From Kribbella sandramycini (GTDB lineage: Bacteria > Actinomycetota > Actinomycetes > Propionibacteriales > Kribbellaceae), in contig NZ_JABJRC010000008.1 of assembly GCF_013131805.1 (NCBI RefSeq), positions 310,001 to 374,000 on the forward strand: a stretch of 64,000 nucleotides of DNA, written 5' to 3'. Shown one piece after another: positions 35,251 through 44,878 of the stretch (its first letter is position 1; the number at the start of each line of letters is the position of its first letter). The position numbers and the translations under genes are program-made. The notes beneath the pieces are model-generated. The model was not told the DNA's origin. It made no database searches and saw only the letters and a list, made by a program, of their open reading frames with translations.

Positions 35251-36711
35251 TCACTCCGGAATCTTGTTGATGGCATGGTCTCCGGTCGCCCAGAGGTACT
35301 GCACGGCGTACGCCCGCCAGGGCCGCCAGGCGGCCGCGTGGCCGGTCAGCGGTTTGGCCGCCTCGGGCAACCCTAGGTCGCGGGCGGCGTACCGGATGCC
35401 GAGATCGCTGGCGACGAACGCATCCGGGTCGCCGAGCGCGCGCATCGCGATCGACTCGACCGTCCAGGGGCCGACGCCGGGCAAGGCGGCGAGCTGCGCG
35501 CGAGCCCGCTCCCAGTCGGCGCCTGCGCCGAGATCGATCTCCCCGGCGGCCAGCGTCTCGATCAGCGTGACGAGCGTCCGCCGCCGGGACTTCGGGAAGG
35601 CGAGCGTCTCCGGGTCGAGACCGGCGAGCGCCTGCATGGTCGGGAAGAGATGGGTGAGGCCGCCGGACGGATCAGCGATCGGCTCGCCGTGCTGAAGCAC
35701 GAGCCGCTGCGCGTGGGTCCGCGCGGCGGCGGTCGAGACCTGCTGGCCGAGGACCGCGCGGACGGCGAACTCCTCGCCGTCCACCGTGTGCGGGACGCGC
35801 CGGCCGGGCGCCTTCGCGACCAGCGGCGCGAGCACCGGGTCTGTGGTGAGCAGCTCGTCCACGGCGACCGGATCGGCGTCCAGGTCGAGCATTCGGCGGC
35901 AGCGGCTGATCGCGATCGCGAGGTCGCGCTGGTCGGTGAGGGACAGCTGACAGGCGATGTGATCGGGCATCGGCTTCAGCGCGACGACGCCATGACCGTG
36001 CGGGAGCCGCAGCGTCCGCCGGTAGTGGCCGTCGCGCCACTCCTCGACGCCGGGGACGCCGGTCGCGATCAGATGGCCGAAGAGGTTGTCCGGAGTGAGG
36101 GGAGCCCGGAAGGGCAGGCGGAGCGCGATGGTGCCGGCAGCGGCGATCGGCGTACCGCGGCGGCGTAGCTCACGGGGCGAGAGCGCGAAGACCTGTTGGA
36201 CGGTCTCGTTGAAGGTCCGCACACTCGAGAAGCCGGCCGCGAAGGCGACGTCGGCCAGCTGCAGGTCGCTGGTCTCGATCAGCAGCCGCGCGGTCTGCGC
36301 CCGCTGCGCCCGCGCGAGCGCCAGCGGGCCGGCGCCCAGCTCAGCCAGCAGATGCCGCTGGACCTGGCGGACGCTGTACCCGAGCCGGTTGGCCAGCCCG
36401 GGGACCCCCTCCCGGTCGACGACGCCGTCCGCGATCAGGCGCATCGCGCGGGCGACGACGTCCGCCCGGTCGTTCCACTCCGGGGAGCCGGGGCTGGCAT
36501 CGGGGCGGCAGCGCTTGCAGGCCCGGAAACCGGCCTGTTGCGCGGCCGCGGCGCTCGGGTAGAACACCATGTTCTCGACCTTCGGCGGTGCCACCGGGCA
36601 GCTCGGCCGGCAGTAGATCCGAGTCGTCAGGACAGCCGTGAAGAACCAGCCGTCGAACCGTGCGTCCTTGGACTGCACTGCCCGGACACACCGCTCCCTG
36701 GATTCGTACAC
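35251..36711 (-). CDS. Ada-AlkA fusion: methylphosphotriester sensor/AraC activator and DNA-3-methyladenine glycosylase
   Basis: 486 residues. Residues 1-80 are the zinc-binding Ada N-domain with C34, C38, C65 and C68 (YCRPSCP, ACKRCRP); methylation of C34 by phosphotriesters in DNA converts Ada proteins to activators. An AraC-type helix-turn-helix follows (about 85-185), then AlkA-N and the HhH-GPD glycosylase domain with LPGVGPWTVESIAMRALG and catalytic-type D436 in ASDLGIR. One chain thus senses alkylation and removes alkylated bases. Start GTG 36711. First gene of the operon with GNAT and ogt. Confidence 0.94.
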   Translation of the reverse strand: MYESRERCVRAVQSKDARFDGWFFTAVLTTRIYCRPSCPVAPPKVENMVFYPSAAAAQQAGFRACKRCRPDASPGSPEWNDRADVVARAMRLIADGVVDREGVPGLANRLGYSVRQVQRHLLAELGAGPLALARAQRAQTARLLIETSDLQLADVAFAAGFSSVRTFNETVQQVFALSPRELRRRGTPIAAAGTIALRLPFRAPLTPDNLFGHLIATGVPGVEEWRDGHYRRTLRLPHGHGVVALKPMPDHIACQLSLTDQRDLAIAISRCRRMLDLDADPVAVDELLTTDPVLAPLVAKAPGRRVPHTVDGEEFAVRAVLGQQVSTAAARTHAQRLVLQHGEPIADPSGGLTHLFPTMQALAGLDPETLAFPKSRRRTLVTLIETLAAGEIDLGAGADWERARAQLAALPGVGPWTVESIAMRALGDPDAFVASDLGIRYAARDLGLPEAAKPLTGHAAAWRPWRAYAVQYLWATGDHAINKIPE

Positions 36712-36768
36712 GACCCCAGCATCCCTGGCCGCGCCGACAGAAACTAGCGAGTTTGCGACATCGAGGCG

Positions 36769-36801
36769 CCGGCCCCCGGTCCGTCGCGGACCGGGGGCCG
36801 G
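36769..36801 (-). terminator. Terminator hairpin of the RHS gene
   Basis: A perfect 15-bp stem (CCGGCCCCCGGTCCG and its complement) with a three-base loop, ten bases after the RHS stop codon on the minus strand and before the Ada-AlkA start. No uridine tract. Confidence 0.75.
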
Positions 36802-36810
36802 TGGGCCTGG

Positions 36811-39800
36811 CTACAAGACCCGGATCGGTCCGGGCGTCATGTACTCCTTGAACTTCTTCTTGACGTAGGTCTTGACGATGCCGAAGGCACAGCCCTGGGC
36901 GCCCCAGCGGCCGAGCTTGTACGGCAGCCGCTTGTACTTGGCCCAGAACGCCTTCCGCGCCATCGACAGCCCGGCGCCCTTGACGCAGGCGACGACGTAC
37001 TTGTTCTTGACCACCTTGCGCCAGACCCAGCGCACGTACTTGTTCTTGCGGACCTTCTTCTTCAGGGCCTTCCATTTCTTCGCAGCGGCCTTGAGCATGC
37101 ACTTCTTGGTCCAGCACGGCCACTTGCCGTTCAGGTCGGTCTTGTCGACCGGATCGGCGCAGGTGTACTCGTAGGCGTTGCAGCCGGCGCCGTAGATCGG
37201 GTCCACCTGCAGGAAGCGGCCGGTCGTCGGGTTGTAGAGCCGGACGCCCATCAGCATGATTCCGGACGGCGCATCGGCCGCTCGCTGCTGGGAGCCGAGC
37301 CAGCCGTACCGCTGCTTGCCGACGGACTCCGAGTCGCTCGGCCGGCCGTACTCGTCGGCGACGTTGGTGCTGGACAGGCCTTCGTCACCGCTGTGGACGG
37401 TAGCGACGACGTCACCGGACAGATCGACGATCTGCCAGTCTGCGACGGCGCTGTCGCTGTCCAGGATCGCTGTCATCCCGGACAGGCCGGCGATGACCCG
37501 GGTGTACCGGCCCTCCCCTTCCTGCGTCCAGGCGGGCGAGTCGCCGTCCTCGTCGTAGTGGTTGATGTTGCGGACCACTTCACCTGTGGAGTTGTCGGTC
37601 CAGGAACGGACGCGTTCGCCGGTGACGTCGATCGTGTAGTCCGTCGTACGGCCGTTCTGAGTAACCGTGTCGACCAGGTCGTCCGCGTGGTAGGTCGCCG
37701 TGACAGGGCCGGCGCCGGGGGCCCCGGTGTCGACTGCGGGGACGGTAGTGGTTCGGCCGAGTTCGTCGTACGTGTAGCCGGCCGTGGTGACGCGGTTGGC
37801 GGTGTCGTACGTCCACGTACGTGACGACGCCGGTGTGCTGGTTTGGCAGCTACCGTCGGCGGCGGGCGCGTAGACGGCGCTGCTCGTCCGGTCGGACGCC
37901 GGGCTGAAGCCATACGTCCGGGTCACGCACTTCTCGCCGATGGTCTCGGCGACCGAGGTGACTCGACCGGCGGCGTCCTGACGGTAGACCTGGCTGGACA
38001 GCGTGGACACGCGTTTGGCCGTTTGGCCGTGCGCAGTCCCCGTCAGGGACTCGCTGAACAGCTGGCAGTCACCAGATGCGCACCCGGGCTTGGAGTAGGT
38101 GATTCCGGTCGCTTCGCCGGCTTCGTCGTACCGGGTGTCGACCTTGATGCCGTTCGGCCAGGTCTCGCTGACCAACTGGCCGTCGGCGTTGTACGTGCCG
38201 GTGTAGGTGCCGGCCTGGGTGTCGTTGACCGAGGTGAGCAGACCGCGGAAGTCATACCCGTACGTGCGATCGGCCTTGCCGTCCGAGCTGGTCGCCGGCC
38301 GGTCCAGCAGGTCGTACGTCGTCTTCGACAGGTTGCCGTCGGCATCCTGGTACGACGTCATCCGGCCGAGGGTGTCGAAGGTGCGGACGATCTCGGCGGT
38401 CACTGTGCCGGTTGCGGAGACGGACTGGGACCGGACGAGGTTGCCGCTCACCGGGTCGTAGATGCTGCGCTGGGTCGGGGTCGCCGTCCCCAGACCGGCT
38501 GCCGCCACGGTGGAGATCTCCAGGACCCGGCCGGCTCCGTCGAACTTGGTTGTGGTGGTCCGGAGCGTGCCGGCGCTCGTCTTCTCGATCTGCAACCGCT
38601 GGTGGTTGAAGATGTCGTACGTCTGCACCTTGACCGGCAGCTCCGGTCCGGTGGCGGCCTGCCCACCTGGCTGGGTTCGGCAGGGCAGGTTGGCCCACTC
38701 CGGGCGCAGATCGCATTCTGCGTAACCGGATCCGGAGGTGGCCCGGTAGTAGATCGTCTTCTGCGTGGCGGGGGTATTGGTCGTCGCGCCGCCCGCTACC
38801 TGGGTGGTCGACGTTTCGAGGCCGGTGACCGGGTCGAGCGCCGTCCGGACGGTTTGCCCCAGGCCACCTGGGTCGGTGGTGGTGACAGTCGGCGTCCGGA
38901 GCGACCAGTTGTAGCCGGTGGTGCTGACTCGACGGTCTGCTTCGACCGTCGTACCGCCTGCGCCCCAGATCCGAACCTGCGATTCGGTAGTGGTGACCAG
39001 GTTGTAGGGACCACCTGTGGTCGGTGCGCCCTGGTCGTAGGTGTTGCGGACCAGCTGACGACCCCGGACCGTGGCGCCGCTGTTGAGCCGGACCTCGGTC
39101 TCCGGCTCGAGAGTGCTCTCCAGACGCTCGCCGTCCAGGGAGTAGTTGTTCACGGTGGAGTAGGCCTGCGCGAGAGTCTGCTCCGCCGCGTCGTTGTCGG
39201 ACTGGGACTGGTTGAGCGCGCGGATGCGGTTCTCGGCGGTCAGGCTGCGGGTGGTGTTGCTGAAACCGTCGTACCAGGTTGCGTTGAGGCTGCCGCCCGG
39301 TGCGGCCTTGTTGACCTCCCGGCCGTTCGCATCGAGGTAGGTGACGGTTGCGCGCTCCCAGCTGCTCGGCTGCGCACTGGCGGGCACCTGGTCGGCTGGG
39401 AACACCGCACTGGCGTCAGTCGGCGCTTCTGGCTGACCCCAGCGCTTGGTCTGGCCCGGGGACAGGTCGTTCGGTGCGCCTGATCCGGACAGCGGGACCT
39501 TGTAGACGACGGTCTCGACTGCAGTGCCTGCGGCGAGCGCGGAACGCGACACCTTGTGCAGACGCCCAATGGCCGGGTCGTTCGACAGCGTGGTGTAGGT
39601 CAGCTGCCAGGGCTCCTGCCCAGCGGGCTTCACCGTCGAGAGGACGCCGTCCGCCTGGTAGGTGTAGCTGTCGCCGACACGCGTCGTGCCGGTGTCGAGC
39701 CGCGGGTCCCAGGCCGAGCGCAGTCGGCCGGCGCTGTCGTAGGTGTAGCGGGAGACCGGGACGGTCCGCAGCGCGGGGGTGCTCAGGTCCGGATCCCAGG

Positions 39801-42800
39801 CGGTGAAGGAGATCTCCTTCACCCTGCCGAGGTAGTCGCCCTCGGTGGTTCCGGTGGCGGTAGTCGTGGTGGCGTAGACGAAGTTCAGCGCGCGGCAGCC
39901 GCGGGCCATGGTCGCGCAACTGACGCCGTCCGGCACGGGAGCCAGCATGCGGGTCGGGCGGACCACCTCAGCGCCGCCGATGGTCACCTTCTCCCAGTTG
40001 TACGCAGTGATCTGGTTGCTGCCCGGCAGGGCCGTCGTCGTCGGGTAGTACTGACCGGCTGCGGTACCGGTGACTCGGCCGAACGTGACTGCCGAGCCCT
40101 CCTCGTCGGTGAGCTTGTACGAGTCCGTCGTACTGGCGTAGGTCAGTTTGAGCGTCTCCTGGCCGACCTCTGGGTCGAAGTTGACGCCGTCGCGGGCGGT
40201 GAAGCCGACGGTGTCGCCGTCCGGCGTACCGACCTGGATGAGGGTGCCGAAGACGTCGAGGGAGGTGTACGGCGTCTGCGCCTCGTCGACCACGGCGCCG
40301 GAGATCCAGCCCGGGCCGAACATGCCGGAGTCGTCGACCTTGGCGGACTGGCGGCTGTTGTACGTGCGGCTGACGGTCAGGTCGCTGCCGTAGGAGTCGA
40401 CCGAGACGTCGGTGTCGGAGAGGGTGATGTTGCCGGTCAGCAGGTTGACCTCACCCGGACCGATCTCTTCGGTGGCTGCGGTGGCCAGGTTGCGGTCGAA
40501 GGTCATCTTGACCGCACCTGAGGACGCAGCGGTGCCGCCGGTGAAGCTGCCGCGAATCTGAACCGGGCCGTCCCGTGGGATCGACTTGGCGTCTATTGCG
40601 GCCAGTGTGGTCTCCAGATCCCAGTTCAGCTTGGGGAACTGGCCGTTGCCGCTGGTAGGCAGCGGCCAGGTCACTGCGCCGCCACCGGCGGCCACCTTGA
40701 CGTGTGCGGCCGGAATCGTCACCCACGCGTCGGTGTCGCCGCGACGCCATTGGTAGGTGACGCCGGTCGCAGTACCGCGTCCGACGCCGACGATCGCGGT
40801 CTTGGCCGCGCTGATGTCACCGGTCTTCGGTGCGATCACTGCGCCACCACCGACGGCGAATTCGTACGCTGTCAGCGGGGAGCGGTTGCCGGCCCGGTCC
40901 CGGGTCCGAACCCACAGGGTGTGCGGGCCGTCTGCGGTCGGGGTGATGCCGATGCTGGTAGTGGCTCCTGGGGTTGCAGCGTTGACCACCTCGTCCGGCG
41001 GGTTGCTGTCGACGCCGTACTCGTACGCCGCGACGTCCGCGACTCCTGCGGCGCCGAAGGTGAAGGTGCCCGCGGTGCCGGCTCCACCGGACCATTGGCC
41101 GACCGGGTACGTCGTCGACGACACGGTCGGCGCGGACGCCGGTGAAATGGTGTCTACGGTGAATTCGCACCAGTCCGACCAGGCGCCCGGCGTCGTACCG
41201 TCAGAACCGCGTACGCGCCAGGCGTAGGTACCGCCTTCGACGAATGCGTCGTCGGGGATGGTGGTGCCCAGCCAGCTACCGGAGGCACCTGGGCCTTCGG
41301 TCTTCGTGGTGCTGGTGCCGCCGATCGGCTGCCACTCGAACTCGCCGTACACGGCTGCGCCCAGCCCGTCGCTGATCTGCGCGCGCAACTGCGGAGTGAG
41401 GGTGGAGATGTACGGACGAGCCGCACCGGTGCCACAAGCCGTTTCCGGAGCCGTCGTGCGGGCGTTGACCGCAGTCTTGGTCTGGTAGGTGATGGTGACC
41501 GACGGCGGGTTCGCTGCGGCTTCGCGGGAGGCGAACCGCTTCCACCCGGTGCTGTTGGTCTCACTGGCGGCCTTGATGCCGATGTTGGTCTTGGTGGCGT
41601 GGTTGGTCGCCGTGTGCTGGAACGCGGCCGTCACCGGGATGGTGACCCAGCCGTCGCCGCAGGCGGTCGAGAAACCCTTGGTCTGCGTCGACGTACCGAC
41701 GCGCTCGAGCTCGGCGGGCTGGGCGGTCCAGCGGGCCGCGTTGGTGATGTTGCCGACGCGCCAGGCCTCCCAGCCGGCCGCCGTACAGGAGTAGGAGTGG
41801 CTCTCCCACAGGTTCAGCGTGGCCGCCTGGATCTGCTTGTCCCACAGCCATTCCTGGTTGTCGAACCGCAGATACGACTTGGCCTTGTTGGTGCCGCCGT
41901 CGTACGTGCCAAGCTTCAGCTCCGTCGCCGCGGACTGGTCGCTGGTGTAGGTGTTCTGCACGAACGCGTCGAAGCTCGCGCCGTTGCTCTGCGACGGATC
42001 GATCGTCACCGGGTAGACCGTTTTCGGGTCGTTCAGAAAGGCGGCGTCCGGCGTCAGCAGCAGCGCATCCTTCGCGAGGCCCAGCCCGACCAGTGCCCTG
42101 CGGGTGTGCTCACCGGACGCCTCGTCAACGGTCGCATCCCACATCAGCGGCGCCGGGACGTCACGGGTCTCAGTTGCGGACCGAACAGTGAGACCGCCCT
42201 TGCCGTCCAGTTTGGTGGTCAGACCGTCGGACTTCCACGGCATCCGCAGCTGCTTGACCTGTGCGGCAGCAGCCTTGTTCCTCACCAGCAGGTGTTGTTG
42301 GTAACCCGTTCTGGTCACCTCGACGACCAGGTCGATACCCGGCTTCACGTCGCGATACGTCGCCGTACTGCCATCCAACTCCGGCGTCGGCAGCGGACCG
42401 GACCACCCGAGGCTCGACCGACGCCCCTTCTCCCCCAAAGCCACCAACTCGTGGTCGCCCCTACCTGCAGTGGCTCCAGCGAGCTTGACGCCGTACGGGT
42501 GCACCCGAGGCGCCACGGACCCGTCAGTCTGATGCTGCAGCGTCACATCGACGTCGACCCAGTCGCCGTCCGCATCACGTACCCGAACCGGAGCACCGGC
42601 GACAGTCGCCTCGATCCGGCCCGAAGGCAACGCCCGATGCTCCGTCGTCTCCGTCGTCCGGTCGCCGATCAGCACCGGCTTTCCAGTCAGCTTCGCCGTC
42701 ACGAGCGCCGCGGCCTCATCGGGCCGCTCCAACGGCAGCTCAGCAGCCACGTCCTCCGCAGCCACCGCAACCGCCTCCGCCGGCAACTGCAGAACCGCAG

Positions 42801-42891
42801 CCACCAACGAGATCCCCACACCAACCCCGACCCACCTCACCAACCGGGGCCCCGGCCACACCCGACTTCGATAACTCCAAGAACCAGACAC
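36811..42891 (-). CDS. RHS/YD-repeat wall-associated protein with basic C-terminal tail
   Basis: 2026 residues. Signal-type N-terminus (LVRWVGVGVGISLVAAVLQL), a DNRLRE-like beta domain, fibronectin-like segments, then many YD repeats and the RHS-associated core ending GVRLYNPTTGRFLQVDP and NAYEYTCADPVDKTDLNG. RHS cores form hollow shells that enclose the C-terminal tail, which in many polymorphic toxins is the effector. Here the tail is 102 residues with 24 Lys, 7 Arg and a single acidic residue by my count. The start GTG 42891 follows AGGAGGT. No small immunity-like gene lies downstream: the next gene on that strand is the Ada-AlkA fusion 100 bp away. Confidence 0.9.
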   Translation of the reverse strand: MSGSWSYRSRVWPGPRLVRWVGVGVGISLVAAVLQLPAEAVAVAAEDVAAELPLERPDEAAALVTAKLTGKPVLIGDRTTETTEHRALPSGRIEATVAGAPVRVRDADGDWVDVDVTLQHQTDGSVAPRVHPYGVKLAGATAGRGDHELVALGEKGRRSSLGWSGPLPTPELDGSTATYRDVKPGIDLVVEVTRTGYQQHLLVRNKAAAAQVKQLRMPWKSDGLTTKLDGKGGLTVRSATETRDVPAPLMWDATVDEASGEHTRRALVGLGLAKDALLLTPDAAFLNDPKTVYPVTIDPSQSNGASFDAFVQNTYTSDQSAATELKLGTYDGGTNKAKSYLRFDNQEWLWDKQIQAATLNLWESHSYSCTAAGWEAWRVGNITNAARWTAQPAELERVGTSTQTKGFSTACGDGWVTIPVTAAFQHTATNHATKTNIGIKAASETNSTGWKRFASREAAANPPSVTITYQTKTAVNARTTAPETACGTGAARPYISTLTPQLRAQISDGLGAAVYGEFEWQPIGGTSTTKTEGPGASGSWLGTTIPDDAFVEGGTYAWRVRGSDGTTPGAWSDWCEFTVDTISPASAPTVSSTTYPVGQWSGGAGTAGTFTFGAAGVADVAAYEYGVDSNPPDEVVNAATPGATTSIGITPTADGPHTLWVRTRDRAGNRSPLTAYEFAVGGGAVIAPKTGDISAAKTAIVGVGRGTATGVTYQWRRGDTDAWVTIPAAHVKVAAGGGAVTWPLPTSGNGQFPKLNWDLETTLAAIDAKSIPRDGPVQIRGSFTGGTAASSGAVKMTFDRNLATAATEEIGPGEVNLLTGNITLSDTDVSVDSYGSDLTVSRTYNSRQSAKVDDSGMFGPGWISGAVVDEAQTPYTSLDVFGTLIQVGTPDGDTVGFTARDGVNFDPEVGQETLKLTYASTTDSYKLTDEEGSAVTFGRVTGTAAGQYYPTTTALPGSNQITAYNWEKVTIGGAEVVRPTRMLAPVPDGVSCATMARGCRALNFVYATTTTATGTTEGDYLGRVKEISFTAWDPDLSTPALRTVPVSRYTYDSAGRLRSAWDPRLDTGTTRVGDSYTYQADGVLSTVKPAGQEPWQLTYTTLSNDPAIGRLHKVSRSALAAGTAVETVVYKVPLSGSGAPNDLSPGQTKRWGQPEAPTDASAVFPADQVPASAQPSSWERATVTYLDANGREVNKAAPGGSLNATWYDGFSNTTRSLTAENRIRALNQSQSDNDAAEQTLAQAYSTVNNYSLDGERLESTLEPETEVRLNSGATVRGRQLVRNTYDQGAPTTGGPYNLVTTTESQVRIWGAGGTTVEADRRVSTTGYNWSLRTPTVTTTDPGGLGQTVRTALDPVTGLETSTTQVAGGATTNTPATQKTIYYRATSGSGYAECDLRPEWANLPCRTQPGGQAATGPELPVKVQTYDIFNHQRLQIEKTSAGTLRTTTTKFDGAGRVLEISTVAAAGLGTATPTQRSIYDPVSGNLVRSQSVSATGTVTAEIVRTFDTLGRMTSYQDADGNLSKTTYDLLDRPATSSDGKADRTYGYDFRGLLTSVNDTQAGTYTGTYNADGQLVSETWPNGIKVDTRYDEAGEATGITYSKPGCASGDCQLFSESLTGTAHGQTAKRVSTLSSQVYRQDAAGRVTSVAETIGEKCVTRTYGFSPASDRTSSAVYAPAADGSCQTSTPASSRTWTYDTANRVTTAGYTYDELGRTTTVPAVDTGAPGAGPVTATYHADDLVDTVTQNGRTTDYTIDVTGERVRSWTDNSTGEVVRNINHYDEDGDSPAWTQEGEGRYTRVIAGLSGMTAILDSDSAVADWQIVDLSGDVVATVHSGDEGLSSTNVADEYGRPSDSESVGKQRYGWLGSQQRAADAPSGIMLMGVRLYNPTTGRFLQVDPIYGAGCNAYEYTCADPVDKTDLNGKWPCWTKKCMLKAAAKKWKALKKKVRKNKYVRWVWRKVVKNKYVVACVKGAGLSMARKAFWAKYKRLPYKLGRWGAQGCAFGIVKTYVKKKFKEYMTPGPIRVL

Positions 42892-43012
42892 GCAGCACCT
42901 CCTGGGGCGGAAACTCGCCAACAGCCTGAGCCCCCACCTCTCACGCCAACAGGTCAATACAGGACAACTTCCACAACTGGCCATGTCGGTGGGGGCGTCT
43001 AGGGTCCTGGAC

Positions 43013-43789
43013 ATGCGCTACTCGGTGACAGTCGGAGCAGTTGGCGAAGGGCGGGACCCGCGGGGGTTGGCGGAGCTGGCTCGGGCGGCCGAGGAGGCCG
43101 GGTGGGACGGCGTGTTCCTGGAGGACTACCTCGCCTACCAAGGCGATGTGTCGCGGCCTACGTACGAGCCTTGGGTCTGCTTGGCGGCCATGGGGGCGGC
43201 GACGTCGCGCGTGCGGATCGGGACGACGGTGACGCCGTTGCCGCGGCGGAGTCCGTGGCAGGTGGCGGCGGAGGCGGTGGCGCTGGATCACCTGACGGCG
43301 GGGCGGTTCGTGTTCGGGGTCGGGACGGGGGATCCGAATGATCCGTTCTTGCCGCGGCGGCCGGCTCGGGTGCTGGCGGAGATGCTCGACGAAGGGCTGA
43401 CGCTGATCGACCGGCTGTGGTCGGGCGCGCCGGTGGATTTTGCGGGAAAGCACTACCGGCTGGAGGGTGCGCAGCTGACAGCGCGACCGGTGCAGCGGCC
43501 GCGGATTCCGGTGTGGGTGGGTGGAAACCTGCTAGTGCCGGCGGTGCGGCGGCGGATTCTGCGGTGGGACGGGAGCTGCGCGTACAAGGGCGGGACAGAT
43601 GCTCCACAGCAGATGACGCCGGACGACGTCCGCGGGCTGCTCGCGGAGCGGCCGGGGCTCGAGGTGAAGGTGAGCGGTGGGGATCCGGCGGCGTTCGCCG
43701 CGGCGGGGGCGGCGTGGTGGGGGCGGTGGATCGCTCCGGGGTCGTGGGCAGAGACGCTGGCGGTCGTGCGGAGCGGCCCACCGGTGTGA
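43013..43789 (+). CDS. LLM-class flavin-dependent oxidoreductase
   Basis: 258 residues with a luciferase-like TIM barrel: EEAGWDGVFLEDYLAYQ, RVRIGTTVTPLPRRSPWQVA, LTAGRFVFGVGTGD. F420- or FMN-dependent members are both common in actinomycetes, and no residue seen by eye decides between them. ATG 43013 is preferred over 42983 since the family starts near MRYSVTVG and AGGG stands eight bases before it. It is divergent from the RHS gene and 68 bp before the LacI regulator. The substrate is unknown. Confidence 0.86.
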   Translation: MRYSVTVGAVGEGRDPRGLAELARAAEEAGWDGVFLEDYLAYQGDVSRPTYEPWVCLAAMGAATSRVRIGTTVTPLPRRSPWQVAAEAVALDHLTAGRFVFGVGTGDPNDPFLPRRPARVLAEMLDEGLTLIDRLWSGAPVDFAGKHYRLEGAQLTARPVQRPRIPVWVGGNLLVPAVRRRILRWDGSCAYKGGTDAPQQMTPDDVRGLLAERPGLEVKVSGGDPAAFAAAGAAWWGRWIAPGSWAETLAVVRSGPPV

Positions 43790-43793
43790 GGCG

Positions 43794-43844
43794 TTGACAG
43801 GCGGGTGGGGGCGGGGGAGGATGCGAAGGGTTTTAACGTTCAAA
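43794..43844 (+). promoter_or_regulatory. Promoter and LacI-type operator before the LacI gene
   Basis: A perfect -35 TTGACA at 43794-43799 with a weak -10-like GAGGAT at 43817-43822 predicts a start near 43829. Immediately downstream, TTTTAACGTTCAAA at 43831-43844 is a palindrome with one mismatch around the central CG, as LacI-family sites require. Autorepression is likely. Confidence 0.7.
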
Positions 43845-43857
43845 AGGCCTGGGGGCG

Positions 43858-44859
43858 ATGGTTGTGGCGACGTTGAAGCAGGTTGCTGCGCACGCGGAGG
43901 TGTCGGTGCAGACGGTGTCGAACGCGTTGAACGCGCCGCATCGACTGCGGCCGGACACCCTGGCTCGGGTGAACGCCTCGATCGAACTGCTCAACTACCG
44001 GCCCAATCGTAATGCGCGGAGTCTGCGGACGAGCGCGGTCGAGCTGATCGGGTACTGCGTGCCGAGCTGGCCGAATCAGACGCACCTGGTGATGGACCAG
44101 TTCTTACACGCGTTGTGCGCGGCGGCGGAGCGGACCGGGCGGCACATCTTGTTGTTCACAGCGCCGCCTGGGGTCGAGGGGATGCCGGTGTACGACGATC
44201 TGCACGCGCGGCGGCTCGTCGACGGGTTCGTGCTGTCGCAGACGGAGACGCGGGATCCGCGGCACGGGTGGCTGAAGGAGAAGAAGATCCCGTTCGTGTC
44301 GTTCGGGCGGGTGTGGAAGGAGAGCACGCAGCCCGGCGCATGGGTGGACGTCGACGGCGCGGCCGGCTCGGCGCTCGCCGTCCGCCACTTGTACGAGACC
44401 GGACGGCGGCGGATCGCGTTCCTCAGCTGGCCGAAGACCTCGGGTCTCGCCGAGGACCGCCTGGACGGGTGGCGCAGCACCTGCGCCGAGCTCGGCCTAC
44501 CGACCGCCGGCCTCGCCGTCCGCTGCCGCGAGGACACCTTCGCCGAAGGCGCCCGCGCCACCGCCCACCTCCTCGATTCCCCCGAACCCCCGGACGGCAT
44601 CGTCGCCCTCTCCGACATCCTCGCCCTCGGCGCCCTCCGCGAGCTCACCCGCCGCAACCTCACCCCCGGCCGCGACCTCGGCGTCACCGGCTTCGACGAC
44701 TCCCCCCTCGCCGACGTCGCCGCCCCCGGCCTCACCACCCTCCGCCAGCCCATGGACGAGATCGCCACCCACCTCATCACCACCCTCACCACCCAATCCC
44801 ACGCCGCCCACCTCCTCCACCCCACCTTGGTCGTCCGAGGCAGCACCGCCCCTGGCTAA
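43858..44859 (+). CDS. LacI-family transcriptional regulator
   Basis: 333 residues. The helix-turn-helix and hinge TLKQVAAHAEVSVQTVSNAL and LNYRPNRNARSLRT are canonical, followed by a periplasmic-binding-type sugar sensor (VSFGRV, DGIVALSDILALGAL, GVTGFDDSPLA). It likely controls itself and the secreted glycosidase gene 19 bp downstream. The 3' third is exceptionally C-rich on the coding strand (37 C and 3 G in 44761-44820), possibly a Rho-loading region within the transcript. Confidence 0.93.
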   Translation: MVVATLKQVAAHAEVSVQTVSNALNAPHRLRPDTLARVNASIELLNYRPNRNARSLRTSAVELIGYCVPSWPNQTHLVMDQFLHALCAAAERTGRHILLFTAPPGVEGMPVYDDLHARRLVDGFVLSQTETRDPRHGWLKEKKIPFVSFGRVWKESTQPGAWVDVDGAAGSALAVRHLYETGRRRIAFLSWPKTSGLAEDRLDGWRSTCAELGLPTAGLAVRCREDTFAEGARATAHLLDSPEPPDGIVALSDILALGALRELTRRNLTPGRDLGVTGFDDSPLADVAAPGLTTLRQPMDEIATHLITTLTTQSHAAHLLHPTLVVRGSTAPG

Positions 44860-44878
44860 CCCCCGAAGGAGACCCGCC

